From Rhynchonema sp. JSB1_4 (Eukaryota; Nematoda; Chromadorea; Monhysterida; Xyalidae), in the NCBI GenBank assembly GCA_030248065.1, contig JASAMV010001212.1:31877-95876 (forward strand): a stretch of 64,000 nucleotides of DNA. Reading direction: 5' to 3'. The notes beneath the pieces are model-generated. The model saw nothing but the letters and a program-made list of their open reading frames with translations, made no database searches and was not told the origin of the DNA. The translations under genes were made by a program, and so were the position numbers. Of the stretch, positions 46,136 through 57,000 are shown piece after piece. The first letter of the stretch is position 1; each line of letters begins with the position of its first letter.

Positions 46136-47318
46136 TTCGTTTCTTTGGTGGTTCAGTCTCGCAAAATCGCTTACTTAAATTGAAACTGTTGGCAAACGGG
46201 ATCACGAAGCGTGAATGACCCGCGAAATTTTGCATGCTCACCCTATTATTTTCTTTGATGCCACAATAGTATTTGCTTTTGTGTGTATCCCACCCCAATG
46301 TAAACAATAGCAACTATGAATATGTGAGAGCTTTGTTTGTGTTTTATAGCCATTGAGAACTTATAAAGAACTGCTGTCTAAAGCCCCCTGTGCTCTGTTC
46401 GAACGCATTTGCATATAGCACTGAGATCTTTATGTTCAGAAGCAAAGTTTTTTTGAATTTTCATTCTTGAGCGGACAAGAAAATTCTACTCATAATATTG
46501 ATGGCGCAGCAAGCTCAACAAAAAAATAATTATCGTTCAAGCATAATTGTTGTTTCGTCTTCTTCACGCTGACTTCAATCCAAACCATTGCCGTGTGTCT
46601 GAAATTGTTGTGGTTCACCACTTGATTGTTGTGGCCTGAAAACCATTGCCTGCAAACAATTGTCGCACCCGGTGTGGATTAGGTATTGGTCGCACAATGA
46701 CTTTATAAGAATTGGTCAACTTTTTTCCTGAATCGTGAAGCAGGAAAGTGACGGGGCAGTGACGTTGCGCGATCGCACACAAAGTACATATGTAGTAAAG
46801 AGAATGTTTCAGACCCGCAGCAACGTGGGCGCTCTGCCAGATTATTTTCAGCCGAAAATGTTTTGTGAGAATCACAAATAGCACAGTAGTTAAGGGTGAC
46901 TGAACGTGAAAATCAGGATTGATTTGATGAATTCTACATAGTCATTGTGCGACCAATATTAAGGATGTATCACACGTCACTGCATGATGGCGGCAGAGCA
47001 AAAGGAATTGTGCAGCATGAAACTTTCTTCACTCTCCTTGTGGTTGCTGTGAACAGTCCATGATTTTATTTGTCATTGGCAGTCGCACTTATGTAAATCA
47101 CAAGGTATAGCTATCGAAATCACGAAAATCACATAAATTAGCGGCAGTTGGGTATTGATTGGTGTGCGGCACGCCCCACTGGGATTGGAATTTGCAATGA
47201 AATTTTGCAAAGAAATGATGTCACCGAGCACATGTCAAACAATTTTGGCACTTTTGACTTAATTAGCTAAACCCGATTCTGAAACTACGTCATCCAGCCT
47301 TTAGTATTCCGTTGACGC
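46136..47318. other. Gene-free interval
   Basis: Upstream of the ShKT gene and downstream of the mucin-like gene. It contains the MITE at 46686-46956. No other exon was recognised. Confidence 0.5.
46686..46956. mobile_element. TA-flanked MITE, TIR TTGGTCGCACAATGAC
   Basis: Left TTGGTCGCACAATGAC and right GTCATTGTGCGACCAA, with TA on both sides (46684-46685, 46957-46958). Second copy of the family at 24692-24961, but its inner sequence has diverged. Confidence 0.8.
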
Positions 47319-48399
47319 TCATTTGGCAGCAGCCAAACACACCACTGCTAATGCACCAAGCACAGCGACGATCGAAGGCATGCGTATGGAGGTTGCCGTC
47401 TTGGTCGTGGTCATCAATGGTGTTGACGTCATCGGCGGTTCGTTTGTGGTAGTGCTAGTTGTCGGTTTGTCTAAATTTTGGATTTTTTTGCGCAAAACCG
47501 ATAAATTGCAGCGAAATCTGGGCTCAAAGTTGCTTGACCATCGATGAACAGAATTCTAGCAACAGCTCGTATGAACACAAGGTGTTAGTCGTCTAACCTG
47601 GCATTGTCGTCGTCGAGCCGGGCATTGTAGTCGTTGAGCCGGGCATTGTCGTCGTTGAGCCGGGCATTGTCGTCGTCGAGCCGGGCATTGTCGTCGTTGA
47701 GCCGGGCATTGTCGTCGTCGAGCCGGGCATTGTAGTCGTTGAGCCGGGCATTGTCGTCGTCGAGCCGGGCATTGTAGTCGTTGAGCCGGGCATTGTCGTC
47801 GTCGAGCCGGGCATTGTAGTCGTTGAGCCGGGCATTGTCGTCGTCGAGCCGGGCATTGTAGTCGTTGAGCCGGGCATTGTCGTCGTCGAGCCGGGCATTG
47901 TCGTCGTTGAGCCGGGCATTGTCGTCGTCGAGCCGGGCATTGTCGTCGTCGAGCCGGGCATTGTCGTCGTTGAGCCGGGCATTGTCGTCGTCGAGCCGGG
48001 CATTGTAGTCGTTGAGCCGGGCATTGTCGTCGTTGAGCCGGGCATTGTCGTCGTCGAGCCGGGCATTGTCGTCGTTGAGCCGGGCATTGTCGTCGTTGAG
48101 CCGGGCATTGTCGTCGTCGAGCCGGGCATTGTCGTCGTCGAGCCGGGCATTGTCGTCGTTGAGCCGGGCATTGTCGTCGTCGAGCCGGGCATTGTCGTCG
48201 TTGAGCCGGGCATTGTCGTCGTCGAGCCGGGCATTGTCGTCGTCGAGCCGGGCATTGTAGTCGTTGAGCCGGGCATTGTCGTCGTTGAGCCGGGCATTGT
48301 CGTCGTCGAGCCGGGCATTGTCGTCGTGGAAGCTGCATAGACTTTAGCAGTCGCAACCACAATCACGCAAGCGAAGAGCATCGAATTAGCAGAGATCAT
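47319..48399 (-). CDS. Mucin-like Thr/Pro repeat protein with signal peptide and hydrophobic C-tail
   Basis: Two exons, 47598-48399 and 47319-47470, joined in phase (ATG CCA G|AC), about 317 residues. An N-terminal signal peptide (MISANSMLFACVIVVATAKVYA) is followed by about 35 perfect copies of TTTMPGS, then a non-repeated Thr-rich spacer and a hydrophobic end (IVAVLGALAVVCLAAAK) typical of a GPI-anchor signal. Threonine clusters next to proline are usual sites of dense O-glycosylation, so a surface coat or cuticle-surface role is likely. Without the splice the frame would stop at once after the array, so the second exon and its C-tail support the model. The repeat number is probably polymorphic. 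Confidence 0.82.
47598..48327 (-). repeat. 21 bp coding minisatellite (TTTMPGS)n
   Basis: About 35 tandem copies of a 21 bp unit (plus strand GAGCCGGGCATTGTCGTCGT). Copies differ almost only at third-base or synonymous positions (GTCGTC or GTAGTC, GTCGAG or GTTGAG), and these variants recur in blocks. Confidence 0.95.
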
Positions 48400-48737
48400 T
48401 CTAGTTGATTCTTTTTAGTTCAAACTGTTGATTTTAAAGCCAATTTTACGCAGCTTGAACAGGCTGATAAATACAATGAGAACTCCTGTGATAATAAGTT
48501 TTATCATCTTTGATAAACGAGGCACGCCCACGGGCATCGTAAAAGCTGGTGTCGTCAGCCTTCTGCTATCAAAAACAAACAACGAGGCGCTCCTGTTTTT
48601 TCAAGCGGTTTGCTAAAACTGGTTTCTGATACAGTTACTTTCAAAACATTTTGATCGTTAATTATAGGAATTGTCCAACAAAACTGTTGCGTCAAGGAAA
48701 TGGAACAGGATGTCGCAAGTGCTTAGTACTATACGTA

Positions 48738-49173
48738 CCGGAGTTTTCCGGTTACAGTCCCTGGGGCTCTATTCTGCAGTCGGTGAGAAATCGGATTTTC
48801 TATTCCCAAATAGAGCCCAATGGGTCTTTGTTCGAACCAACTTCCGTATAGTGCCCCATGTAAAATTTTTGCACTTTTTGAATGTTGTTCATACCTGGTT
48901 GCAACTCGTTTTTGTGCCAAGTAGATACTTGGTATAGACGCTATTCAGGTTTTATGCGAAAGAAAGGCAAAAACATTGACCAAAAATTACGAATTATCAA
49001 GTAAAATAGCTAATTTTGTTCCTTTTTTATCAGTAAATTTAGACCATATACGGGGCAACCGAACGAAAAAAATCCCGAATAGAGCTCCATGGAGCTCTAC
49101 TTGAAACGTTTTCCGAATAGATTCTCACCGGGACTCCATTCGGGGGGGGGGGGCTGTAACCGGAAAACTCCGG
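48738..49173. mobile_element. TA-flanked MITE, TIR CCGGAGTTTTCCGGTTACAG
   Basis: CCGGAGTTTTCCGGTTACAG at the left and its complement at the right, with TA on both sides (48736-48737, 49174-49175). Several AATAGAGCCCA/GAGCTC blocks pair inside. No ORF. Confidence 0.82.
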
Positions 49174-49673
49174 TATGTATATATTTATCATCAGCTATAT
49201 TTCAAGAAACACAAGGTTTTTTTACAGTGGCGGACCAAGGTTTCGGCCAGGGTGGGGCTATGAGGGTCTAATTTCAAAACGTGGTCTTATCCAGTGCTTC
49301 TTTACTTTTTCAAAAGTGATTTTCATCCAGGGCTTGATCTGGCGACGGCCTTGCTACTCTTCGGACGGTATTTAGGGTGGCTGCGCTGGCTTGGCTGAGA
49401 ACTCACTACTATCCCGCTCCCGCGTTTGTTGAAAGCTCGGCGGTCATGCCAAACAAAAGAGAGGGCGCAAAATTTTGACCATTTTGCACAAGCGCGCAAT
49501 CACCAGAACGTATAATAATGAAAATGTCCGTGGTGTAGCGTGCGCGCAGTGCGCGATTTTTTTGACATTTGAGTGTTCCAGAGTGAAAATCTTGCCATTT
49601 GGTGCCAACATTTGCCAACGAGCCTCTTTGCTCCTTGTGACTTCTAGTTCTGAGCCTATACTGGTGCTGGCAC

Positions 49674-50406
49674 CAGTGGTTTTTTAAAAAAAAAAATTTT
49701 TTTTTTATTAAAAAAAAAATTTTTTTTAAAAAAAAAATTCGTTCCAAAAGTTAAAAAAAAAATTTTTTTTTTATTATTTCAAAATTCGAAAATTTCTCTA
49801 TTTTTTTGCTCTAAAAGTGCTATTTTTTGCATAAAAATTGCTACTGTTAACATCACCCGACCCTACCATGGGTGTATTGGGTGCCATAATCGTTGTTTTG
49901 TGGCATCTAGACATAGTGCACACACTCACATGGCCTCTCATATGATTACACATGTACATGTGACTGGGTGGGCATGCATTTATCCATGCAACAGACCCGA
50001 AAGCAGTGATTCGGTGTGATATTCACTCTATATTTACACTGTTTGTCACATATTTGCATTGGTCGTGTACCAAGAGGCAATAGTTTCACCCAAATTTACC
50101 GTCTTGAGTGTCACAAAGCCACACCAAGGCACCCACACCACGTGGAGGAAGTGTACGGGTGTGTACCTGACTACTGTTGGTACTCATTGACCATTGTTTA
50201 GTATTGTTTTCGTGTCGTGAGTGCTTTATATGCACTTACCACACGTTATGGAAGAAAAATGCCACTATTTTTTGCTTTAGCGCTCATTTTTTTCGTTTCT
50301 GGCAGTTTTTGGCTGGAATAAAAAAATTTTTTTTTTAAATTAAAAAAAAATTTTTTTTTTTAAAAAAAATGGGGTTTGAATAAAAAAATTTTTTTATTAA
50401 CCACTG
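49674..50406. mobile_element. hAT-like element, TIR CAGTGGTTTTTTAAAAAA
   Basis: Ends CAGTGGTT and AACCACTG have a perfect 8 bp duplication GCTGGCAC (49666-49673, 50407-50414). It is the uninterrupted sister of 33394-36386, sharing the core (TGGGTGTATTGGGTGCC, CATGTACATGTGACTGGG). Confidence 0.92.
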
Positions 50407-50532
50407 GCTGGCACTCTGTGAAGATCAGGAGGTGGATTCTATTAGCTGGGTTACATATATGTATATGCGTCGTAATTCATGGCACTATTTGACAAAAATT
50501 GTGTTTTTGCCTAGTTTTACCAGCCCCGGACA

Positions 50533-51367
50533 CAGTGTAGTGGCAGCCGAAGTGGTGCAGCAAGATACCCATGGCGAGGCTAAAGCCAGAGTGGTGCAAG
50601 ATACCCGTCCAAAGTCCAAAAACTGGGTGTTTTTTCATAAAAATTTTTCTAAAAAAATTTGGGCACTTTTTAAGTTATTTTTTTATTTTGGCCGAAAACT
50701 GGCCAACAACGACTTTCTGTGCATGGTGCGATTTTTGCGAATCCGAGGTGAAAAATACCCATTTTTTGCTTATAAAAAGCCTAAATATAGTGGTACAAGA
50801 TGCCATTTGGGGTTGGTGCAAGGTGGATTCCCCTTGGGGAGTGACCAGGGTTGGGCAAAAAACACGACGGCGTTTTTTCTTAAAAAAACGTCGTTTTTTT
50901 AAAAAAAAAGGTCTAGGTCGTTTTTCGTTTTTTAAAATCCTGAATACCTTTGATTTTCCCCGATTTTTTTCAGGGAAAATACCCTGCTTTTCAAGGAAAA
51001 TCAATTTTTTTGTCACAATTTTTCAAAAAAATTTCGACCAATTTTTACTTTATCGAGATACGTCGATATACGGAGTTTGATCTTCAATGATGACCCCGGC
51101 CAAAGTTGGTCCCATGATGCGGTCTGATATGGGATCTTAAGAACTCGCTAGAAAAGGGTTGAAACCCGTTTATTTTGCCTCAGAACACATAGAATTACTT
51201 CATTTAACCACGTTTTCTTCCCAACATGAGCGTTTTCCAACTTTTCTGGGCATATTTCGGTCATCTGGACGTTTTAAAAAACGTCTTTAAAAACGAATTT
51301 TTGAAAGAAAAAACGTTTTTGAACAACCCTGGGAGTGGTAGCCCCCCAGCCAAAAGGCTCTACACTG
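50533..51367. mobile_element. Degenerate hAT-like element hosting a CAGGGTTGGGC MITE
   Basis: Tips CAGTGTAGTGGCAGCC and CTACACTG lie either side of the nested element at 50846. GGTGCAAGAT units repeat inside. No clear 8 bp duplication, so the limits are less certain. Confidence 0.55.
50846..51331. mobile_element. hAT-like MITE, TIR CAGGGTTGGGC
   Basis: Ends CAGGGTTGGGC and AACAACCCTG; the flanks GGAGTGAC and GGAGTGGT match at 6 of 8 positions. The core is the inverse of 30800-31276 and 42771-43287. Confidence 0.85.
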
Positions 51368-51720
51368 TCCGCACTTGTCGTTGTAGGCTTTCGCATTATG
51401 CAAAAATATTAAAAGCGAACGTGCGTAGCTCGAAACTTTCAATGTAGGCTGATTTGTTAGGTTTGGAAATTAGTTTCAGATTACATGTGTACATACCTGA
51501 AGGTTTTTATGATAGCTTCCTTCTTGAGCAATCATCCTCAAACAAGACAAATAGCCCCGGGACTACTGTATAATCGACAAGTTTGGCGGGGCTACCTGGG
51601 CGCAGGTGGGCTAGCCCCTAATAGCCTCTTCCTGGGTCCGCCAGTTGTTAACTGTTTGCCGGAATCGGACTAAACCCTAGAATGGAGTTGGCTGTCAGGC
51701 GCGCTGACTAGGTGTACATG

Positions 51721-52441
51721 CAGGGTTGAAAAAAAAATTTTTTTTATTAACGAGCTTTTTTTTTAAAAAAAAAATTTTTTTTTTGATTTTTTTTTTTGAC
51801 GAAAATTGTTTTTATTAGAAAAAGTGTTGCAAACGACGTTTCAGGATAAATGAAATCGATGCAACATATTTTTCAAAAATTGAAAAATTTTCGCCTGAGA
51901 CCCAACTTGTGTGGTGACACCCGGTAGCATTGTGCAGATTCTATGGAATCCTACCAGTCTGAGATTGATGTTCACTAACGATGTACTCTAATGTATGGTA
52001 GCATGCCGTACAACGTATTTTAATGCATCTAATGCCGTATATCTGATATACGACCATCAAAATATCGATTACAGCCCAAATCTTGCGTGTCAGATCGACT
52101 TTGCGCGCCCGGTTTTGCACCAGACCTATGTATATATATATGTGTAGTAGCATGCAGTGGTACATTATCGGTGCCACATCACTATAAAAGACCATCCCCG
52201 CACATCCCTGTACGGATTTGGGGACAATACAGGGCGCCGCAGGCGCGATTTTGGAAAAATTGTCCCGTCCACAGAAAAAAGTGCCAATTTTTTGCCTCGA
52301 AAAAGGCCATTTTTGGACATTTCAGCCCATTTTGGGCAACTTTTTTTTTATTAAAAAAAAGCAAAATCTGAGTTTCAAAAAAAAAAATTTTTTTTTTTAA
52401 AAATTTTTTTTAATTAACCACTTTTTTTTTAAACAACCCTG
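51721..52441. mobile_element. hAT-like element, TIR CAGGGTTG / CAACCCTG
   Basis: Ends CAGGGTTGAAAAAA and TTTAAACAACCCTG have a perfect 8 bp duplication TGTACATG (51713-51720, 52442-52449). Long A and T runs lie at both ends; the core is not shared with the other CAGGGTT elements. Confidence 0.9.
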
Positions 52442-52658
52442 TGTACATGCCTTCTGGTCGGCAGATTTCGGTCCAATTTTTAGTTCTTGTCCGGTGTGAA
52501 ACTGATCATTCGTAGCTGACGAACCGGGACTAGAACTACTGTACACGTGTCCTGACCTTTATGTGATCGTCATTATTAGCTGTTATTATGTACCTATACA
52601 TGGTCGGAACTAAAAATTGAAGAAAAAAATATAACTTAATAGACCATGCTCACACTAT

Positions 52659-53266
52659 GGGTGATATTTTCGAAACGGTGTAAAGGTCAGTTGGGTGTAA
52701 AGGTAGGTGGAAAGTTCGGTGTGACAAAGTTCAGTGTAAGATTGAAACATTGCGCGCTGAGCAAGCAGCAGACGCGCGTTTCTAAACGAGAGGTCAACTT
52801 TGACAGTTTGTTGTGCAAGCGTAAAGCGTTTGTTTGCAACTGGTTCATTTAAGCAGGTTGCACAAACGTTTTAAAGGAATATTTGTAAGTTACCTATCAT
52901 TTCGCCGCAAGGCTGTTGAGAAATTGAACATTCATTGACGGCGGTGCCAAAAAATTTTGACGTCACTAACTGATCGCAGCACGAAATCATAACGGCTCCA
53001 TGAAAGGTTACGAAATTCATACATACTGTATCGTTTAAAAACGCTTGCGCAACCAGCCCAAACAAACAATATTGCAAACAAACGATTAACACTTGCACAG
53101 CAGACTGTCAAAGTTGATCTTTCGTTTAGAAACGCGCGTCTGCTGCTTGCTCAGCAGCGTGCAATGTTTCAAGCTTCCGCCGAGCTTACAGTGAACTTTC
53201 CCACACCGAGCTTTCCACCGACCTTTACACCCAACTGACCTTTACACCGTTTCGAAAATATCACCC
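52659..53266. mobile_element. Inverted-repeat element, ends GGGTGATATTTTCGAAACGG
   Basis: Arms of about 190 bp (52659-52850, 53080-53266) are inverted copies, starting GGGTGATATTTTCGAAACGG and ending in its complement. GTGTAAAGGTCAGTTGGGTG repeats inside. Target duplication not resolved. Confidence 0.72.
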
Positions 53267-53731
53267 TTTGTGGCAGTGATAAGAAACGCGGGGCATACCA
53301 CCACACTTCTTCTGCGTGCGTTGTTGCTTTTATCAGGACGCTGCTGAAGTTTTGATAACAATAACTTTACCCTGTTCACGAGTTAAGAGAAAGAAGCCCT
53401 TTAGTAAAAAATCTGTTTCTTCATAGGTTCGCTCTGTAGAACTTGTTAAAATGAAACGTGCAGGATAGTGTAATACTAGTTCGACTTGCAGTGCATGTAT
53501 GTATGTATGTACAAAATAACAAACATGAAAACGGACGCTGGGGTCTTGCATCACAAATCTTCGGTCAAGAATAAAATAATCAACATTCATGAAATTCACA
53601 CCGCGAGATTTCCGTTTGCCCAGGAATTACGCACATTTTTTATGCATATTGAACACACGTGGCTCTCTGATACCTTGCAATTTGCAATATCCCGTATGGC
53701 GCATCAACTTGACAATACCTAGGCAACAGTA

Positions 53732-53922
53732 TGGCCGCACTCAGACAAACGCGAAATGCGAAAAGCGAAAAGTTCAGCACAACAGCAACTTCTTAACCAC
53801 GGGCTTAAAGCACAGTGATGCTCAAACAAAATGTTTCAGAGGCTGTTTGGCGTGCGCTGTGGATGATGACTACGCTGAAAAACTTTTCGCTTTTCGCTTT
53901 TCGCGTTTGTCTGAGTGCGGCC
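53732..53922. mobile_element. Short TA-flanked MITE, inner TIR GGCCGCACTCAGACAAACGC
   Basis: GGCCGCACTCAGACAAACGC and its complement bracket about 190 bp, with GCGAAAAGCGAAAAGTT pairing inside and TA at both edges (53730-53731, 53923-53924). Confidence 0.72.
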
Positions 53923-54060
53923 TATGGGCGTAATATAACAGTCAGCAAGCACATAGAGCAAACTTGAACGCTGTCCATGGCTGAATCTGGCGTTGCCTAC
54001 ATGGTTTGGGAGCTCCGCCATTTGATGGAGCAATCAGTAATTTTCGTGGCCAGTTACAAA

Positions 54061-57000
54061 ATGAGCACTGAATTGAATTTGTGCGTCATCTGCCACGATA
54101 AACAGGTACGCGTCAGTTTATCTGAATAATGGTTGTTTTTCAACACATGTCATGGCAAAAGAACTTCGGATTTTCTTTGACGTGACCCTCGGGCAGGGTT
54201 GGGCAAAAAGTTTTTAAAAAACTTGCTTAAACTTTTTTAAAATTGTTTCGGGGGAACAAAATGGTCTCAAAGGGCCAAAAATAGCCTTTTTGGGGATTTT
54301 TGTTGTCGTTTTCAAGGGTCGAAAAATTTCTTTTAGCAAGATCACTTTTGGGGCATTATTTGGTATCTAATGCCCCAAGCGATGTTAACGCACCTTCCCG
54401 TGATACGTTAACACAGGGTTCATGTACCTACGTGGTACTTCGATGTCACACCCCATCGAGGAGCTCGAAGTCGGTCAGATACGACCGATTCAGCGACCCG
54501 ACAAGTGTTTCTTCAGCTTAGTGTGTCTGAATTCCGTGTGGTTTATGAATAAATGTTGTTTATTCTATCACAAACTAATGTGTCTGATTCTATAGTGCGA
54601 CAATAATCGGTCCATATCAAGAACAGAGTGTTGTCACGTAAACAGCCTTCGTACATGTGTGATGCATACCAAGTCACAAAAGTGACTTGTCAATTTAAGT
54701 TGCAGTTTTTCAAATAAAGTTGCATTTTTTTGCGTTTTTGCGTGTTTCTAGGCCAATTTCGTCAAATTTCACCGAATCTGAGACTTTTTAAAACAAATTT
54801 TTTAAGAAAAAAAATAAAAATTTAAACAAATTGAAAAAAACGTTTAAAATTTTTTTCCAGCCCTGCCCGCTGGCACCTATACCCATGGCCTATTGTACAG
54901 ACATGTCTGAGCCTGAGCCCAAGAATGGGAAACCCAATAAATTATTCCAATCGTTATGCAACAACATGAAAACGTTTCAATTGTCCGTCAATCATACAAC
55001 AGCTGAACAGCAGCAAGTCACACCAGTTCCAGGCGTCAGTACTATTCGTTCCGTGTGGCGGCCTTCGTTGTTGTTCGTCGTGTCACAAAACAGCCGTCTG
55101 CTGTCCCGTCTGTCTGGCCGAAGTCAAAGGTCGCTTGAAACTTCAAATTTTCCAGTCTTCCGATTGTCGTGGGCCCGCCGCAGCTGACAACGAAAACAGG
55201 CAGTCGTCGAGGTAAAACTGGTCATTGATCTCACGGCACTGCAATTGGTGTTTTTGCTTCTGTAAATTAAAAATTGCCATTGATCTGAAATCGAGTCGTA
55301 TTAACCTTGAAGGCATTGCAACGGACCTGGCATGGACTTGGTTCGGGCTTACGGAAATTATGGTTGAGCTGTGTGTACAAAGTACATACTGTATTTTGTG
55401 ATAGGGCTGGCGCGCAATCCAGCTTTTGGCCAAGGGCGGGGCCAAATCCAAAAAGTCGTTTTCATCCAGTGCTGGTTCCATTTCTGAAAAGTCGTTGTTA
55501 TCTAGTGCTTGTTTAGAATTGCGCTTTTTGCACAAATATTATGCAAATGTGACAATGCACGCGAAGCGCGCAAAATTTTGGCACTTTCTACGCACACGAC
55601 AACAAAATTTCATTGAGAATGGGTGTGTCTGACCTGCGAAGCGTGCGATTTTTGGACTTTTGATGTGTATCAGAGGGAAAGTCCTGCAATTTAGGGGCCC
55701 CTTTTCATTCTTCTTTGCGAAACGGTGCCACGTCTTCAGGGCAGTGGCGTCGTTAGGGGGGTTGGGGGGTTACCCCCTGGTATGGGGGATGGGAAATCGG
55801 CCCGATTGTATGGGGGTATGGGAAATTTTTCACTTTTGGAACAAGCACCCCTAAGAAATGACTTTTTGACCCCGAGAAGTACCAAAAATTGACCATTTTC
55901 GCCTAAAAATGTCAAAAATTGCTTGCTGCCGCAAGAAAATCCTGTTGCAAGCACTTTTAGACCACTTTTTGGTACTCTTAGAAGATTTTTGGGGTCATTT
56001 TTTAAAAATTCCCCCCTGGGGTATGGCAATTTTTTGAATTTTTGGAGCACCCCCTGGTATGGGAAAATTTTGATTTTTGGGGTATGCATGGGAAATTTCC
56101 CGAAAATTGGGCTGGGTGGGAAAACTTCGATTTCTCAACGACACCTCTGCTTCAGGGCCCTAATGGACCATAGATGAGGCAAGGCCCCTGTGGCCCCTTG
56201 GAACCGCCCTTGAGTTGGCGCACTAATTTCGACGGTTTCGTTGCATCAAATGAACAACTTCTACGCTGCTCAAAATTAGTATAATACGCCGACTCTTTCA
56301 CAACAGCTCAACCAAAATTTGGCTATGCCAAGCCAAGTTTAGTCCATCGCAGTGGACTTGCCTTCAAAGTCGTTTGATACGGCCCATAGCCTTTCGGAAG
56401 CAGTTTTTCTCCTATTGTATTCAGTTTAAAAATTTATTCCAGCGCATCAGTGCAAAGCAGTGAATCATCAAAACAACCGGCAAACACCGTTGGTCAACCA
56501 AAATCACCCCGAAATGCGATCGACAATCTTCTGTCCGACCACGTTAAGGACACCGTTGACCGAATGAATCAAATCATGACGATTGTATCAGATAATCAGA
56601 CGTTGCCGCTGGTAGCTACTCAATTGCCCGCCGTGATCGACTTGTTTAGCGTCTACACCAACTCCAATCATGACCTGCTGAGGACAAAGAGTGCCGAATT
56701 GAAGCGATTGGCGAACGAGCGGGTCCTCATCAGAGCTTATCGCTGAATCGTCAAAACAGATCTGCATGTTCAGTTCGTATCAGCGTTGTTCACGTCGATC
56801 CAGTCTGACGATGTCATTGCTGTGTCCCAGTGGTGCACCCAAGGCTCATCAGTGATCGTGTGTGACACAAAGGGCAACAGCGCACTGTACGTGGCTGTGG
56901 AACACAACAGTGTCAAATGTGTCAAAGTGCTACTCAAGCACAAAGCTGATGTTTCGTTTGCTGATTCGCTTGGTACCACGCCGTTAATGTTGGCCGCTCG

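Larger units (their letters stand above)
48400..54060. other. Gene-free transposon field
   Basis: No gene was recognised between the mucin-like gene and the RING-ankyrin gene. The interval is mostly the elements listed at 48738, 49674, 50533, 50846, 51721, 52659 and 53732, with short unique stretches between. Confidence 0.6.

Noticed and set aside
48012..48260. Plus-strand frame of Ser-Arg-Ala-Leu repeats
   Set aside because: Antisense shadow of the TTTMPGS array; no start context, signal or splice sites of its own.
52871..53098. Minus-strand open frame with a hydrophobic start and several Cys (about 75 codons), suggestive of a small secreted protein
   Set aside because: It lies in the centre of the inverted-repeat element 52659-53266, has no domain match, and its supposed exon end is inside repeat DNA.
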